From positions 1,956,501-2,020,500 of the forward strand of contig NW_027043820.1 of assembly GCF_037102585.1 (NCBI RefSeq): 64,000 nt of DNA, in the 5' to 3' direction. The translations under genes and the position numbers were made by a program. Source of the DNA: Saccharomycopsis crataegensis (Eukaryota > Ascomycota > Saccharomycetes > Ascoideales > Saccharomycopsidaceae). Shown here piece after piece: positions 11,233 to 21,095 of the stretch; positions within the stretch are counted from its first letter, which is position 1; every line of letters starts with the position of its first letter. A model generated the notes under the pieces. That model ran no database searches. It was not told the origin of the DNA and saw only the letters and a list, made by a program, of their open reading frames with translations.

Positions 11233-12498
11233 TCAGCTCATTCTGTATCTAGAGAGACTATTTGCATGATCCACTTCTGCGTTTCTATGATTCCTATCAC
11301 TTTTTGAAGGCCTCTGTGAAGGATTTGCATAATAATTTACCGGATTGATCTGGTGATTTGGGGACCTTTGTATATCCGATTGATGTTGCGAAGAGAATGA
11401 TGTTACTACCGAATATTCTGATTGTTGGTTATAGTGTAAATATGACAGCTGATTCCATATCGTGTTGGCATTAGATCCAACACGATGACCAGCCAATACT
11501 TGCAATGGAGGAAGCGTAATTTTCTTTTTTGTGGGCTGTAACTGATAATTATTGGGATGTTGGTATGAGGAAATACCGTTACTAACGATCCGATTGGGCG
11601 AATTACTTGATGTGCTCAATGAAGACGAGTATCGATGCTGATGAGAATAAACCGGAGCGGAATCTGGTTGATCAGTGGAAACATAGTTTTTACTGTAGTG
11701 CCTCGACGACTGTGATGAAACATTGGACGACGAAGAAGATGAGGATGATGATGATGGCGTTGATGATGATGATGATGATGATGAATGAGGAATATGCCTA
11801 TATTCAGGCTTTATCGATGAACAATCAATAATATTATTGTTCTTGGAATAGCTAATACCACCACCGACATTGTTTTTCACAGTCTTATCATTACTTTTGT
11901 ATAATAGAGAATTACTTGATGAGGATACAGGCCTTGTTCGAGTATCAGATCTAATTTTTGATTTCTGACTGTCCACTAAACCACTTGTTGCTACTTTATT
12001 AAGGGCTCGCTTATAATCATTCAACCTATTTTGTAATTCCTTATCTTGTTTTGATGAAGTTTTGGTGTCTTCATAATGGCTGATTTTCGTTTGCAACCCT
12101 TCGATTTCTTTCTCTAAATCCTTAATATACTGGGCACTGGATTTCAATATGGTGGCTCTAGAAGTTCTTTTCGATACCGGATCAGAATTGTCTTTCGTCT
12201 TACGTCTATTTTGTTTCTGGAGCTGATTCAACTTGGGGACCATTTTCTGGAGTCTCACTATACCATTGCTGATTTCGTCTCTTTTCTCTTTTTCCTTTTG
12301 CAATCTTTTCATCTTCATCTCAGGAGTTTCAAATTTCCCCCCGCCAAACTTCTGATAATTTTCCAAGCATTGTTCGTCACCAGCATTCTGATCAATAATA
12401 TGTCCTGGGTTATTCTCTCCTTTCCATTCATTATCCTCCTCCTCGTCCTCTTCCTCCTCTTTCTGATAATGTATGAGGTCATTGATGGAGACACGCAT
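11233..12498 (-). CDS. bHLH transcription factor with long loop and Ser-rich tail
   Basis: Encodes 421 residues from ATG 12498; the frame opens five codons earlier only with TTG. An acidic run at residues 13-24 precedes a basic helix-loop-helix at about 66-135: basic/helix 1 EKEKRDEISNGIVRLQKMVP, a loop of roughly 27 residues with Lys/Arg/Asn, then helix 2 TSRATILKSSAQYIKDLEKE running into a leucine-rich coil. The rest is Ser-, Asn-, His- and Gln-rich, with a pure serine stretch coded by TCA/TCG-type repeats (11730-11785). The KRDEI and SKxxILxxxxxYI patterns resemble the Ino4/Myc-type group; Ino4 identity is possible but unproven. Dimer partner and targets are unknown. Confidence 0.8.
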   Translation of the reverse strand: MRVSINDLIHYQKEEEEDEEEDNEWKGENNPGHIIDQNAGDEQCLENYQKFGGGKFETPEMKMKRLQKEKEKRDEISNGIVRLQKMVPKLNQLQKQNRRKTKDNSDPVSKRTSRATILKSSAQYIKDLEKEIEGLQTKISHYEDTKTSSKQDKELQNRLNDYKRALNKVATSGLVDSQKSKIRSDTRTRPVSSSSNSLLYKSNDKTVKNNVGGGISYSKNNNIIDCSSIKPEYRHIPHSSSSSSSSTPSSSSSSSSSSNVSSQSSRHYSKNYVSTDQPDSAPVYSHQHRYSSSLSTSSNSPNRIVSNGISSYQHPNNYQLQPTKKKITLPPLQVLAGHRVGSNANTIWNQLSYLHYNQQSEYSVVTSFSSQHQSDIQRSPNHQINPVNYYANPSQRPSKSDRNHRNAEVDHANSLSRYRMS

Positions 12499-13023
12499 CC
12501 CGAGACAAAACAATAATCAAAGTGTAGTGACGATAAGGATGATAAGGACGGGGGTGGCTAGAATTGAGAGTGGTGAAGCTGGATAAACGGTGGATTTCGC
12601 TTATCCATAAACAATCAAAAGAGAAGTTACAACAGCGGAAAAAAAAAAGAAGAGAAGGAAAAAAAAAAGGGTGGGACCGAGTTACCGCATTTTATATCAT
12701 TTGACATAAAAAAGAAAAAAATAGTTTGATTACACTCACACGCACCACTTCTGCGGAATACACATCTACGAGAGCCAAAACTGTCATTAATTAACCCCAA
12801 CCAGCTACTGCAGATGATTACGGGCACCGGTTGGTCGGAGCGGTCCGCACAATGTCCTGCTACCGGTCACTGACTAAGCATCTGACTAAACGGGTCGTAT
12901 ATCTTCCTTACACACGTGCACACATAACATTCATAGATAACCTTCATTGATATAGATAGATATCTTTATTTAATAATATTCATAAAAAACCCTAATGCCT
13001 ACCAAAAAAAAAGGCATCAACAT
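12499..13023. promoter_or_regulatory. Promoter region of the bHLH gene and 3' flank of the RRM gene
   Basis: A 525-bp stretch between two minus-strand genes. It contains several A-tracts at 12630-12720 and an ACACGTGCACAC segment near 12912. No ORF or RNA gene is apparent. Confidence 0.45.
12995..13017 (-). terminator. Hairpin with oligo(U) just after the RRM-gene stop
   Basis: A 6-bp perfect inverted repeat, ATGCCT and AGGCAT, flanks an 11-base loop containing nine consecutive T on the minus strand, starting seven bases after the stop codon of the RRM gene. In a yeast 3' UTR this could affect 3'-end formation or mRNA stability; bacterial-type termination is not implied. Confidence 0.35.
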
Positions 13024-13890
13024 CTAACTAGATGGCTTGCTAGTCGACCCAGCCGCACTTTGCTTCAAATCAGCCAATCTTCTGGCTTCTTGGTGGATTT
13101 GCTTGCTGTCACTAGCAATGCCAGTATAGAATGTATGGAGCTTAGCACCAGCATCAGTTTGGCTAGCCTTTTCAAAATAACTGGACAAGTCGCTTCTTCC
13201 TTTTGCAAGCTTTTTGTCAAAACCGTACTTTGCATTGGCTTCACTGGCTTTTTCTTGCACGTGGTACTTGGAATCCAAGTTGGATAAGAACCCCTTGAAC
13301 TTGGTGGAAATACCATGCTTCTTGTCCAATTCAATGGCCTTGTCCACTGCTTGGTCACTCAAGACATATCCATGAGACAAGTATTCGGCAATAATTGCGC
13401 TCTTTGGTTTATGCTCTTGTTCGATATCTTGAATCTTAGAATCATTTGAGGCTGGTTGCGACTTGGCAGTGGCGTCGGCAGCGGCGGCAGCAGTGGTCTT
13501 TTGATTGGCAGCAACCCCAGCCTCGGTGTATGGAACTTTGGCGGCAGCAGCAATTGTACTTGATTCAGGAGTAACACCAGTCATTGTAACTTTCCCCCAG
13601 GTGTCGTGTGCCCCAGCAGGTGCAGGAGGATTCGATGGAGCAACAGTAGTGGCTGCTGTGGAGGCTTCTTCGATGATCTTGATTGGTTTACCATCTAATT
13701 CGGCGCCATTGAGTAAAACAGCACTTGATACAGCTTCTGGGGCCGCAAATTTGATCTGATAAGTGGTGAATTCGCCTTCGGTTGCCTTAGCAATGACCGA
13801 ATCAACTTTCCCGCTGAACTCAAAGAACTCCTTAACTTTATCAACAGGCACGGTTGATGGGACGTTTGACGCTGTAATTGTGTTAGACAT
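13024..13890 (-). CDS. RRM protein similar to S. pombe Vip1
   Basis: Encodes 288 residues. An RNA-recognition-motif fold occupies residues ~3-75: ITASNVPSTV as first strand, FFEFSGKVDSVIA, the RNP1-like YQIKFAAPEAV, and GKPIKIIEE. An Ala/Pro/Thr linker with Trp-Gly (DTWGKV) follows. The C-terminal half, about residues 160-275, is helical and Lys/Ala-rich (KPKSAIIAEYLSHGYVLSD, then repeated YF..A and Y.FDKKLAKG). This RRM-plus-helical layout is that of the fungal Vip1 family, linked in S. pombe to the actin cytoskeleton or stress; the molecular function is not established. Confidence 0.8.
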   Translation of the reverse strand: MSNTITASNVPSTVPVDKVKEFFEFSGKVDSVIAKATEGEFTTYQIKFAAPEAVSSAVLLNGAELDGKPIKIIEEASTAATTVAPSNPPAPAGAHDTWGKVTMTGVTPESSTIAAAAKVPYTEAGVAANQKTTAAAAADATAKSQPASNDSKIQDIEQEHKPKSAIIAEYLSHGYVLSDQAVDKAIELDKKHGISTKFKGFLSNLDSKYHVQEKASEANAKYGFDKKLAKGRSDLSSYFEKASQTDAGAKLHTFYTGIASDSKQIHQEARRLADLKQSAAGSTSKPSS

Positions 13891-14153
13891 TTTGTATGAT
13901 GATGATTGTGGTGAAATTGATATTTTCTCTTTTTTTTTTTTGTTTGTTTGCTTTAAGAAATTAAACCTCTGGAATAATGTTGGAGATCAATGGAGGTTTT
14001 ATACCCATATTTTAATTGCTGAGCAAACACATATGAAACCGGGTGTGATGCAATGCCCCGCAGGGTGTCGCACCCCAGGACGGTTGAATACACAAACTGT
14101 CGCCAAACCACTGTCAGATTATACATATATTTATAGGTTGCTTTTATATAGTA
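13891..14153. other. Short intergenic region
   Basis: Promoter of the RRM gene and 3' flank of NUR1. It has pyrimidine-rich tracts and the sequence GCACCCCAGG near 14070; nothing else is recognised. Confidence 0.4.
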
Positions 14154-15266
14154 CTAAATCTCTACATTGCGATATTTTTTTACGGATCTGTTTGCTGCAA
14201 CAGCCATATGCTGTTTTTTAACATTATCTCGTAACACTCTACCGTCAATTTCCGCCAAATTATATTGCTCTTTGAACCCAAATGTTTGGAACTGGTGACT
14301 TTTCAATCTTGACGGGAACACTTGCACCGAGCCTCCATGCCCGTAGTCTTGGAAATATGGCCCTTTGGTGGCATCGACAGCAACGTCAACAACTCGTTTT
14401 GATAACCTTGGCTTTATGAACTTTTGATCATATTCATTCAATGCTTCAGATAAGATGATCTGACGATCCTTAAGTAATATCAAAAATTTATGGAACACCA
14501 AGTAATTCAAAATTGTAGTGATCAACATTGGCTGGATTAATTTCATCACCAGATTCATAAATTGGCCTGACACAAACGTGTTACTGTAAAATGTAAAAAT
14601 ATGAATTGGTGAAAGCCCACAAAAAATCATCAATTGAAACTTTGATGGTTCCCAAACGTTCAATTTCCAAACGAATTCCTCCTTTTCTTTTTCACCTTCT
14701 AGCTTATCATTTCCTAAGACCCATTTGGCAAAGCTCCTCAATAAACTGTCATTTTCTTGGATTGCTTCATAATTCAAATGCTCTTTGAACGCACTGGGCG
14801 TATTTGGACAATAATCATCCCCCCGGATCAACAAACTGTAAGTCTTGAAGCTTTTCCAAAATAAAATATAACAATTTACCACGCTGATAATCATAAGAAT
14901 GAGGTCAAACGTACCAAATAACCACGCCAAATAGGAAACTCTGTACAGATGGTGACGGATATCATAAGTGTTTCCCAACATATTAGAGCCGCCACTACTA
15001 ATAGAATTCACTTTACTGGCATCAAATAGATCACTCTCCAAATACAGCTCCTCTGAAAAGTTTAGTTTATTAATATAACTATGATTCATGGGATATGTGA
15101 AGGTTATATGACACAAAATGTTTATGAGGAGTCCCAATGGAACGGTATAATTTTCTCCATACCAATCCCAATCTATCACACTAAGAGATTCATTCACAGA
15201 GAGATAGAGATCAAATGGATATGAAATCATCTTTGAAACAAGGCTCTGTTTTCTCACAATAGTCAT
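14154..15266 (-). CDS. NUR1: Nuclear rim protein Nur1
   Basis: Encodes 370 residues with several membrane segments: near 45-60 (PLGLLINILCHITFTYP), 110-135 (YLAWLFGTFDLILMIISVV), and 210-265. The Nur1-type block VWEPSKFQLMIFCGLSPIHI precedes the last membrane pair, followed by a basic tail (FIKPRLSKRVVDVAVDAT). Family knowledge: Nur1 with Heh1/Src1 anchors silent chromatin and rDNA at the inner nuclear membrane and counteracts rDNA recombination. The 370-residue length is somewhat shorter than the S. cerevisiae protein. Confidence 0.85.
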   Translation of the reverse strand: MTIVRKQSLVSKMISYPFDLYLSVNESLSVIDWDWYGENYTVPLGLLINILCHITFTYPMNHSYINKLNFSEELYLESDLFDASKVNSISSGGSNMLGNTYDIRHHLYRVSYLAWLFGTFDLILMIISVVNCYILFWKSFKTYSLLIRGDDYCPNTPSAFKEHLNYEAIQENDSLLRSFAKWVLGNDKLEGEKEKEEFVWKLNVWEPSKFQLMIFCGLSPIHIFTFYSNTFVSGQFMNLVMKLIQPMLITTILNYLVFHKFLILLKDRQIILSEALNEYDQKFIKPRLSKRVVDVAVDATKGPYFQDYGHGGSVQVFPSRLKSHQFQTFGFKEQYNLAEIDGRVLRDNVKKQHMAVAANRSVKKYRNVEI

Positions 15267-16132
15267 GATGGTTTACTAGATGATCACAATAAAAAAAAGA
15301 TCTTTGTACTTGAGCATCATTTAATGTTTGTTTATTTAGTAAAAAAAAAAATGTATATATATATATATACCAAAACAGTGGATGTAATAACCATAACGCC
15401 ATTTCAACAACTTGCTGGACATTTGCAAGTTGGAGATCATTGATAGAAAGAAAAAGACCAACCCTTTGTATTATGGGATAACTTAAATATTGCATACTTT
15501 AAAAATATATGTAATACTTCAATTTGAAAAATTCTGGTCACTAGAATCTCTCACTAGAATTTACCGAAGTTGCATCAATATCAGTTTTAGGGAAAATAGA
15601 TTTCAATGGAAAATTAATATCCCTTTCATTTTTCTTTTTTTTAAAAAAAAAAAAATCAAAAAACCATTCATCTTTTCTCCCTATCCTTTTATAATCTACT
15701 ACTGTAATTTGACTAAGGATTACCGACTTTCGAAGATAATGTATCTTTGAAATCTCCGCACACCTGGCAAAATGGTAGACTGGGTAGGCATATTTGAAAT
15801 TTTCATCCTCTCGTTTTTAATAGAGAGTTATCTAATCAATGTTCGACAGATTTACAAGGACGCTATTCTTTAGCTGGTCTAACTTATTTTTGGAAGTAAA
15901 GGTACTACACCGACAATCCAGAAAACTTCCGATTTGACAATTGAACGGCATTTTATTGATGCATTACCGTAGATGACCCAATCTAATTTTGTTCTTGCGG
16001 GTTTTGTTATGTAGATATATCGGATGAAGATCACGAAAGATCGTCGGGTTATGATACACAACAGAGAATGATGTCTCACCCTATTCTACAAATTGAAAAA
16101 ACGAGTTCTATAATACACACTAAAATTATAAT
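15267..16132. other. Intergenic region upstream of NUR1
   Basis: An 866-bp stretch between minus-strand genes. It contains (AT)n at 15353-15369, an A/T homopolymer block at 15630-15660, and a 33-codon plus-strand ORF at 15772-15873 described in the findings. No RNA gene was seen. Confidence 0.45.
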
Positions 16133-17119
16133 CTATAATACACATCCGGGTCCCCAGGATAAATCCAATTCATCGAATTCTTTGCTGTCCAACAACTCAC
16201 ACTCAGTGTCTTTCCAATACTTCCATTTCTTCGCAGACTTATTGTCAATATCGACGACTTTGATTAACAATCTATTCTGGCCCAATATGAACTCATTGCC
16301 TCTCACATGTTTCAGATTCAGGGATTTGTCATCAAGTTCTATAAACTTAAAGAAAATCGTCACATCACGAAGTGCCATTCCTAACAACAAATCATCAGTC
16401 ACGTCCTTTTCACTTTCTAGAGTTTTGATGAGTTTCCGGTTGTCATTTTGATTTTGAAACACTGATAATAGTTGGAGAATATTCTGATCCTCCGAGGCAG
16501 ACACAAAATACTGGAATAAAATTTTCTCGTATAGGGAAGTGTCAATTTTTGCTTGCAAACTTCGAAAAATATCCCTCACCGTCCCCAAAACCACTGACTT
16601 GTCCTTACTCAATAATCGTGAAGAGCAGAAATTTCGCAGACTGGATTTTTCATAATGTTTTTCATTGGCACAATTCCGACAATACAAGGTGGTGATAGTT
16701 GGATCGAGCCACTTTGGTTTGAGCTCTAACGTCACACTGTCGTTTGATATATGAAGCTTGGCAAACTTGCCGGTGCTAAACGTCTGAATAACTCCGGACA
16801 AGCAATTGTCCATCAAAATTCCATACTTTTCCTGGGTTTCAATATCACAATTTCGATTCTCTGTTTTCAATAGGTTGCTGATGCCGTTGCTGAATGTCGG
16901 AGAAAGCTCTAACAATTCCATTGGCACTACAAAGTCTTTGAGAATCACGGCGATTATCAGATTGATATATCGATAAATGTCGATGGTCGACTGGTAATCA
17001 GAAGGTTTGTATTGCCGTAGCCGTAAAAGTTTACGTGAATCAGATTTGTTTTGGAGTAATACGTTCGCGTTTCCTTTGGCAAAATAACGCCATTCCAGAG
17101 CATCCAACTGCCCAACCAT
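16133..17119 (-). CDS. IPK1: Inositol-pentakisphosphate 2-kinase Ipk1
   Basis: Encodes 328 residues from ATG 17119; the preceding in-frame TTG at 17122 was not used. The nucleotide-binding loop is AKGNANVLL (residues ~15-23), and the conserved catalytic-region motif appears as LELKPKW (~131-137), followed by a Cys-containing segment YCRNCANEKH typical of the zinc-binding part of IP5 2-kinases. Near the C-terminus, MALRDVTIFFKF and a terminal Lys/Trp block (SAKKWKYW) match the family. It converts inositol pentakisphosphate to InsP6, used in mRNA export through Gle1. Sequence divergence is high, as usual for fungal Ipk1. Confidence 0.88.
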   Translation of the reverse strand: MVGQLDALEWRYFAKGNANVLLQNKSDSRKLLRLRQYKPSDYQSTIDIYRYINLIIAVILKDFVVPMELLELSPTFSNGISNLLKTENRNCDIETQEKYGILMDNCLSGVIQTFSTGKFAKLHISNDSVTLELKPKWLDPTITTLYCRNCANEKHYEKSSLRNFCSSRLLSKDKSVVLGTVRDIFRSLQAKIDTSLYEKILFQYFVSASEDQNILQLLSVFQNQNDNRKLIKTLESEKDVTDDLLLGMALRDVTIFFKFIELDDKSLNLKHVRGNEFILGQNRLLIKVVDIDNKSAKKWKYWKDTECELLDSKEFDELDLSWGPGCVL

Positions 17120-17686
17120 CAAAATATTTGCTCCTGGTAATGTGTTTCTCTAACCCTTTGGAAATAGTTGATAGGTAGGATTGATTTTAAGGATCTGTCA
17201 TCCTTGGGGCGGGTAAACAAAAAAATTTTAAAAATAATTAAGCGAGAACTGACAGGGCAGCGAACCTCCGACAGGGACGAACTATTAAAATCATCATGAA
17301 TTATAGCTGTAATTTATAGTCATACAGTAGTAAAAAAAAATCTATGAAAATCTATAGTTCATATAAGATATATGAAGATGAATATACTGAGATTTTGAAT
17401 CCTTTCTTTAACAAATAGAATAGGATTATGTGTTTAGACGCAGTAATAGGCAATGATAAGTTAGAAAGATAACAAAATGTAAAACATAAAGGAGACAACA
17501 TCATGTAGTTGAATACAATGAAAATAATATTATTTTCTGGAAATTAGACTCTCTAGGGGATTCAAATTTAGCGACATGGAAATACTGGTGGAGAAATGGT
17601 GAGGCAATTTATTATGAGGTTTGAAGCCCTGATGTAATTAAAAAAAAATCTCTTTGCTCAATCTGCAGCTCGAAGCTCCCATATCG
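17120..17686. other. Intergenic region before tRNA-Ser
   Basis: Promoter of IPK1 plus AT-rich sequence of no recognised function; no ORF of note and no clear LTR ends were seen. Confidence 0.4.
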
Positions 17687-17795
17687 GGCATTGTGACCGA
17701 GTGGTTAAGGTGAAAGACTTGAAATGTGTGGTCTTTTGACTGTACTGGTGATCTTTTGGGCTCTGCCCGCGCAGGTTCGAACCCTGCCAATGTCG
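17687..17795 (+). tRNA. tRNA-Ser(UGA) with intron
   Basis: The acceptor stem pairs GGCATTG (17687-17693) with CAATGTC (17788-17794) and has discriminator G. The A box is TGACCGAGTGG and the B box GGTTCGAACCC. The anticodon stem pairs AAAGA (17713-17717) with TCTTT (17752-17756), and the loop CTTGAA places the anticodon TGA at 17720-17722. A 27-base intron (17724-17750) sits one base after the anticodon. The long variable arm (TGGGCTCTGCCCGC) identifies a type II tRNA-Ser. A TTTTT run at 17820 can terminate Pol III. Confidence 0.95.
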
Positions 17796-18096
17796 ATTGT
17801 TGGTTCCGAATGGGACTTCCTTTTTCATTCTCATCGGAGATTAATTTTTTTATTTTCAATAATATATATAGGTTTGTCCTTTTTATCTTATTAGCAATGA
17901 TTGAATAAATAATTTCGTATAGAAACTTCTTTGCAAAGATAATTGCACAATTTTGCTACCGCGAAGATTATTACACTTTCTCATAAGTGAGATGAGAGTA
18001 TTTCTTTAATATATACAATGATCTTTTAAATCTATTACCATTACATGCAATTGATACATCATCTGCACAGAAAAAAAAAATAACACCTTATTGACT
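17796..18096. other. Intergenic region between tRNA-Ser and HTD2
   Basis: 301 bp of AT-rich sequence including the Pol III terminator T-run and the 3' flank of HTD2; nothing else recognised. Confidence 0.4.
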
Positions 18097-19155
18097 CTAT
18101 TCTACTACAACTTTACCATCACAACACAATACTCCATTATCGTTCTCGACCCATACGTTAAACTGATTATCATCCACCTGATTACATTTGAAAGTCAACG
18201 AATCAGTAACAAACAATGGGAACTTATTCTTATAGCTAAACTTGAGCACCCGAGATCCTGGGCTGATATGGGAAAACCATTGCAATAGAAGAGTAACAGT
18301 TAGAGGTCCTTGGACCAAAATTGACGGATATTTCTCGACCTGCGTGCTGTAATTGATATCGTAATGTATTTTGTGGGCGTTGAACGTTAGGGCTGAGTAC
18401 CTGAATAGAAACGATTCGGTCAACTTTAGGGTCATCTGATGTTCTGCTGTACCATATTTTTTCGATTCTGAAGTAACGGTTGCAGTATTCTTTAGTTTAT
18501 CAAGATCGAACAAATCATTTGTGTAAATCAACGTTCTTGATTCCCTCATACTCATATCCGTGGAATTGAAAAATTTCCGATCAATGTTCACAAATACACT
18601 ATTTCCGGCTGGTTTGATCTTATCCACCAGCTCGATACACGTTGCCACTTGGTTGAATCTTAAAGGATTCTCATTATTGAATACAAGATGCCCTCCGACC
18701 CACATTCTTCTTTTGAACAACTCTTCAGACCCCTCAGTTTTCTTTGGATCCACAGGAGCTTGATGGTTGTCGTATCCATCAACCCCAAGAATCAGCTCAT
18801 CATTCAGGGGGTTGAAATATACAAACAGATATCCCAATGGGATGATTTCGTTTGGCATCATTTGACACAATTCTTCATTATTCCCATCCTGTGATAGAGT
18901 ATGTTTCCTAAATACTGATTTATCTTCCAATTGCGGCGCCAAAGAGTTGAGGGTCTTGTATAGATAGTGCGCATGCGTCGCCGACAAATCATCTTCAATG
19001 ATCCATTTCTTATTTTTAACATTTATTTGGAAGTTAGACACCAAAGATGTGTGGCCTCTTATTTGATGGTGTGTTGACCTGCAACCAACCATCGCAAAGT
19101 TGAACAGGAGGCGATTTCTCAATGGAGAAACCAAATAACAATAACGTCTTGTCAT
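18097..19155 (-). CDS. HTD2: Mitochondrial 3-hydroxyacyl-thioester dehydratase Htd2
   Basis: Encodes 352 residues. The N-terminal ~40 residues are Arg-rich and hydroxylated (MTRRYCYLVSPLRNRLLF), fitting a mitochondrial presequence. The C-terminal hot-dog domain carries the hydratase signature FRYSALTFNAHKIHYD (about 252-267), with HKIHYD as likely catalytic region, followed by VQGPLTVTLLLQW. Family knowledge: Htd2 performs the dehydration step of mitochondrial type II fatty-acid synthesis, which feeds lipoate formation. Length and domain order fit yeast Htd2. Confidence 0.92.
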   Translation of the reverse strand: MTRRYCYLVSPLRNRLLFNFAMVGCRSTHHQIRGHTSLVSNFQINVKNKKWIIEDDLSATHAHYLYKTLNSLAPQLEDKSVFRKHTLSQDGNNEELCQMMPNEIIPLGYLFVYFNPLNDELILGVDGYDNHQAPVDPKKTEGSEELFKRRMWVGGHLVFNNENPLRFNQVATCIELVDKIKPAGNSVFVNIDRKFFNSTDMSMRESRTLIYTNDLFDLDKLKNTATVTSESKKYGTAEHQMTLKLTESFLFRYSALTFNAHKIHYDINYSTQVEKYPSILVQGPLTVTLLLQWFSHISPGSRVLKFSYKNKFPLFVTDSLTFKCNQVDDNQFNVWVENDNGVLCCDGKVVVE

Positions 19156-19206
19156 AAATAGAGCCTCTCAAGATAGCAGATACTTACTAGGTATTATATA
19201 ACCTGT

Positions 19207-19237
<31 letters not shown>

Positions 19238-19242
19238 ATATA
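19207..19242. repeat. (TA)n microsatellite
   Basis: TATATA repeat with two TATG interruptions between the divergent HTD2 and HER2 genes; it may act as TATA sequence for either. Confidence 0.9.
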
Positions 19243-19427
19243 AAGAATTGGAATCACTAAATTTAACCAATGGTACAAAAAAAAATAAATTACAGGAAAA
19301 GTGAAAAGTAAAAAAAAAAAAAAGCGCAACCACCATCACTTCAAATCAATTTACAACACAGAAGTGAATGTATAAGAGTCTATGAACACGAAGTCCACAA
19401 AGGGTTAATAGGTATTTGGGAAAAGTG

Positions 19428-20942
19428 ATGTTAAAGAATAGTGTAGATTCGTCGTTGGTCAAGATTGGCAGAATACACCATGCACATAAAAAATACAATA
19501 TTTTCACGTCAACGAGGCCTATCAATAAGTTGAAACAGCAGATTCTTTCTCTCAATAAAGACGAGTCAAAACTCTTAAGTGGCTCTCTTTGCTCCATAAA
19601 GGATAACATTGCCACAAAACAGGAGTATACTACTTGCTCGTCAAGTAGTCTTCGTGATTATAAGTCTCCTTTCAGTGCAACAGTGGTGGATCTTTTGGAG
19701 AAACATGGATCAATAGTCATAGGCAAAACAAACTTGGATGAATTTGGAATGGGGGCTAATAACTCATACTCTCATATTGGCCAAACACTTAATCCAATGT
19801 ACGATGATAATAAGGATAGTGAGACTTTTTTGGATGCTGACAAGTATGTTCCTGGAGGATCGTCTGGCGGTTCAGCAGCGGCGGTAAGTGCTGGAGTGTG
19901 TGATTTTGCGTTGGGAACTGATACTGGTGGATCTGTTCGTTTACCAGCCGCATACTGTGGCGTTCATGGGTTCAAGCCTTCTTATGGCAGAATATCAAGA
20001 TGGGGTGTGGTTGCCTATGCCCAATCGCTAGATACTGTCGGGATATTAGGAAGCAACTTGGAGATTATTAAGTCGGTTTATAATGTTTTAAACCAATACG
20101 ATACTAAAGATCCAACTTGCATTGATAATCAAGTAAGATCAAGGATCACTGCCCTCACAGAAAAACTCACCAGCATTGATGATGCTAAGAAAATTAACAT
20201 TGGGATCTCTACAGACTATTTGGCTAAAGGAGTGACGCCCGATACTCTCGCGACAATCGAATTACTAGCTTCAAAATTATTTGGCTCAGGATACAATATT
20301 GTTCCTGTTAAATTACCAAGTTTATCCAATGCTGTGCCTGCGTATTTCACAATTGCATATTCAGAGGCTACTTCTAATTTATCCAGATACGATGGAGTGA
20401 GATACGGATATTCAACAATTGAGGCAGGGAAAGAGACCACTGAAGATTACAAATCTTTTATTTCTAAAACTAGATCAGAAGGATTCGGTGCAGAAGTTCA
20501 AAAGAGAATTTTGATTGGTAATTATAACTTGAGTTCAGAGAAGTTCCAGAATAACTATCTTAAGGCCGGAGCCGTAAGAAAGAAGCTTACGGCTGAGTTC
20601 AACTCTATTTTCAAGTTACCTAATGCGTTATATACTTTGGATGTACAAGGTTCTGATGTTCATAGTCCTACTAAAGTTGATTTCATCATTGCTCCAATTT
20701 CCGCGTCTAGAGCCCCAAAGTTGAGTGACCTAGTTGAAAAAGAAAAGAGTGACCCAATTAGTACTTATGTTAATGATGCATTTGTTATTCCATCCTCTTT
20801 GGCTGGGTTGCCTTCGATCTCTCTCCCTTGGTACAGTAATTCCGAAAAATACCCTGTTGGAATACAACTAATTGGCCAATATGGGGATGATCAAAGGGTA
20901 TTGGAGTTTGCAAAAAGAGTGGAAGAATTAAATTCTTTTTAA
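19428..20942 (+). CDS. HER2: Mitochondrial glutamyl-tRNA(Gln) amidotransferase subunit A (Her2/GatA)
   Basis: Encodes 504 residues from the first ATG; the frame begins four codons earlier with TTG. It shows the amidase-signature triad: Lys in SIKDNIATKQE, cis-Ser in GGSSGGSAAAVSAG, and the nucleophile Ser in GTDTGGSVRLPAAYCG. The C-terminal SLAGLPSISLPW and GIQLIGQYGDD are GatA-type. In yeast mitochondria Her2 works with Pet112 and Gtf1 to convert Glu-tRNA(Gln) to Gln-tRNA(Gln). The short N-terminus with His/Lys before the amidase fold is likely the targeting segment. Confidence 0.93.
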   Translation: MLKNSVDSSLVKIGRIHHAHKKYNIFTSTRPINKLKQQILSLNKDESKLLSGSLCSIKDNIATKQEYTTCSSSSLRDYKSPFSATVVDLLEKHGSIVIGKTNLDEFGMGANNSYSHIGQTLNPMYDDNKDSETFLDADKYVPGGSSGGSAAAVSAGVCDFALGTDTGGSVRLPAAYCGVHGFKPSYGRISRWGVVAYAQSLDTVGILGSNLEIIKSVYNVLNQYDTKDPTCIDNQVRSRITALTEKLTSIDDAKKINIGISTDYLAKGVTPDTLATIELLASKLFGSGYNIVPVKLPSLSNAVPAYFTIAYSEATSNLSRYDGVRYGYSTIEAGKETTEDYKSFISKTRSEGFGAEVQKRILIGNYNLSSEKFQNNYLKAGAVRKKLTAEFNSIFKLPNALYTLDVQGSDVHSPTKVDFIIAPISASRAPKLSDLVEKEKSDPISTYVNDAFVIPSSLAGLPSISLPWYSNSEKYPVGIQLIGQYGDDQRVLEFAKRVEELNSF

Positions 20943-21095
20943 ATATTGTAATTCATGTTTGTACATATTATAAATTCAGGTATTATTAACCGATAGAGTG
21001 ATGATTTATTTATATGTAACAGAGTACCGGTGGCTCGGGTCGCAAAAAATAACAAACAAAAAAAAAGTGAAAAACGAAAAATGCAGTAAAATAAA

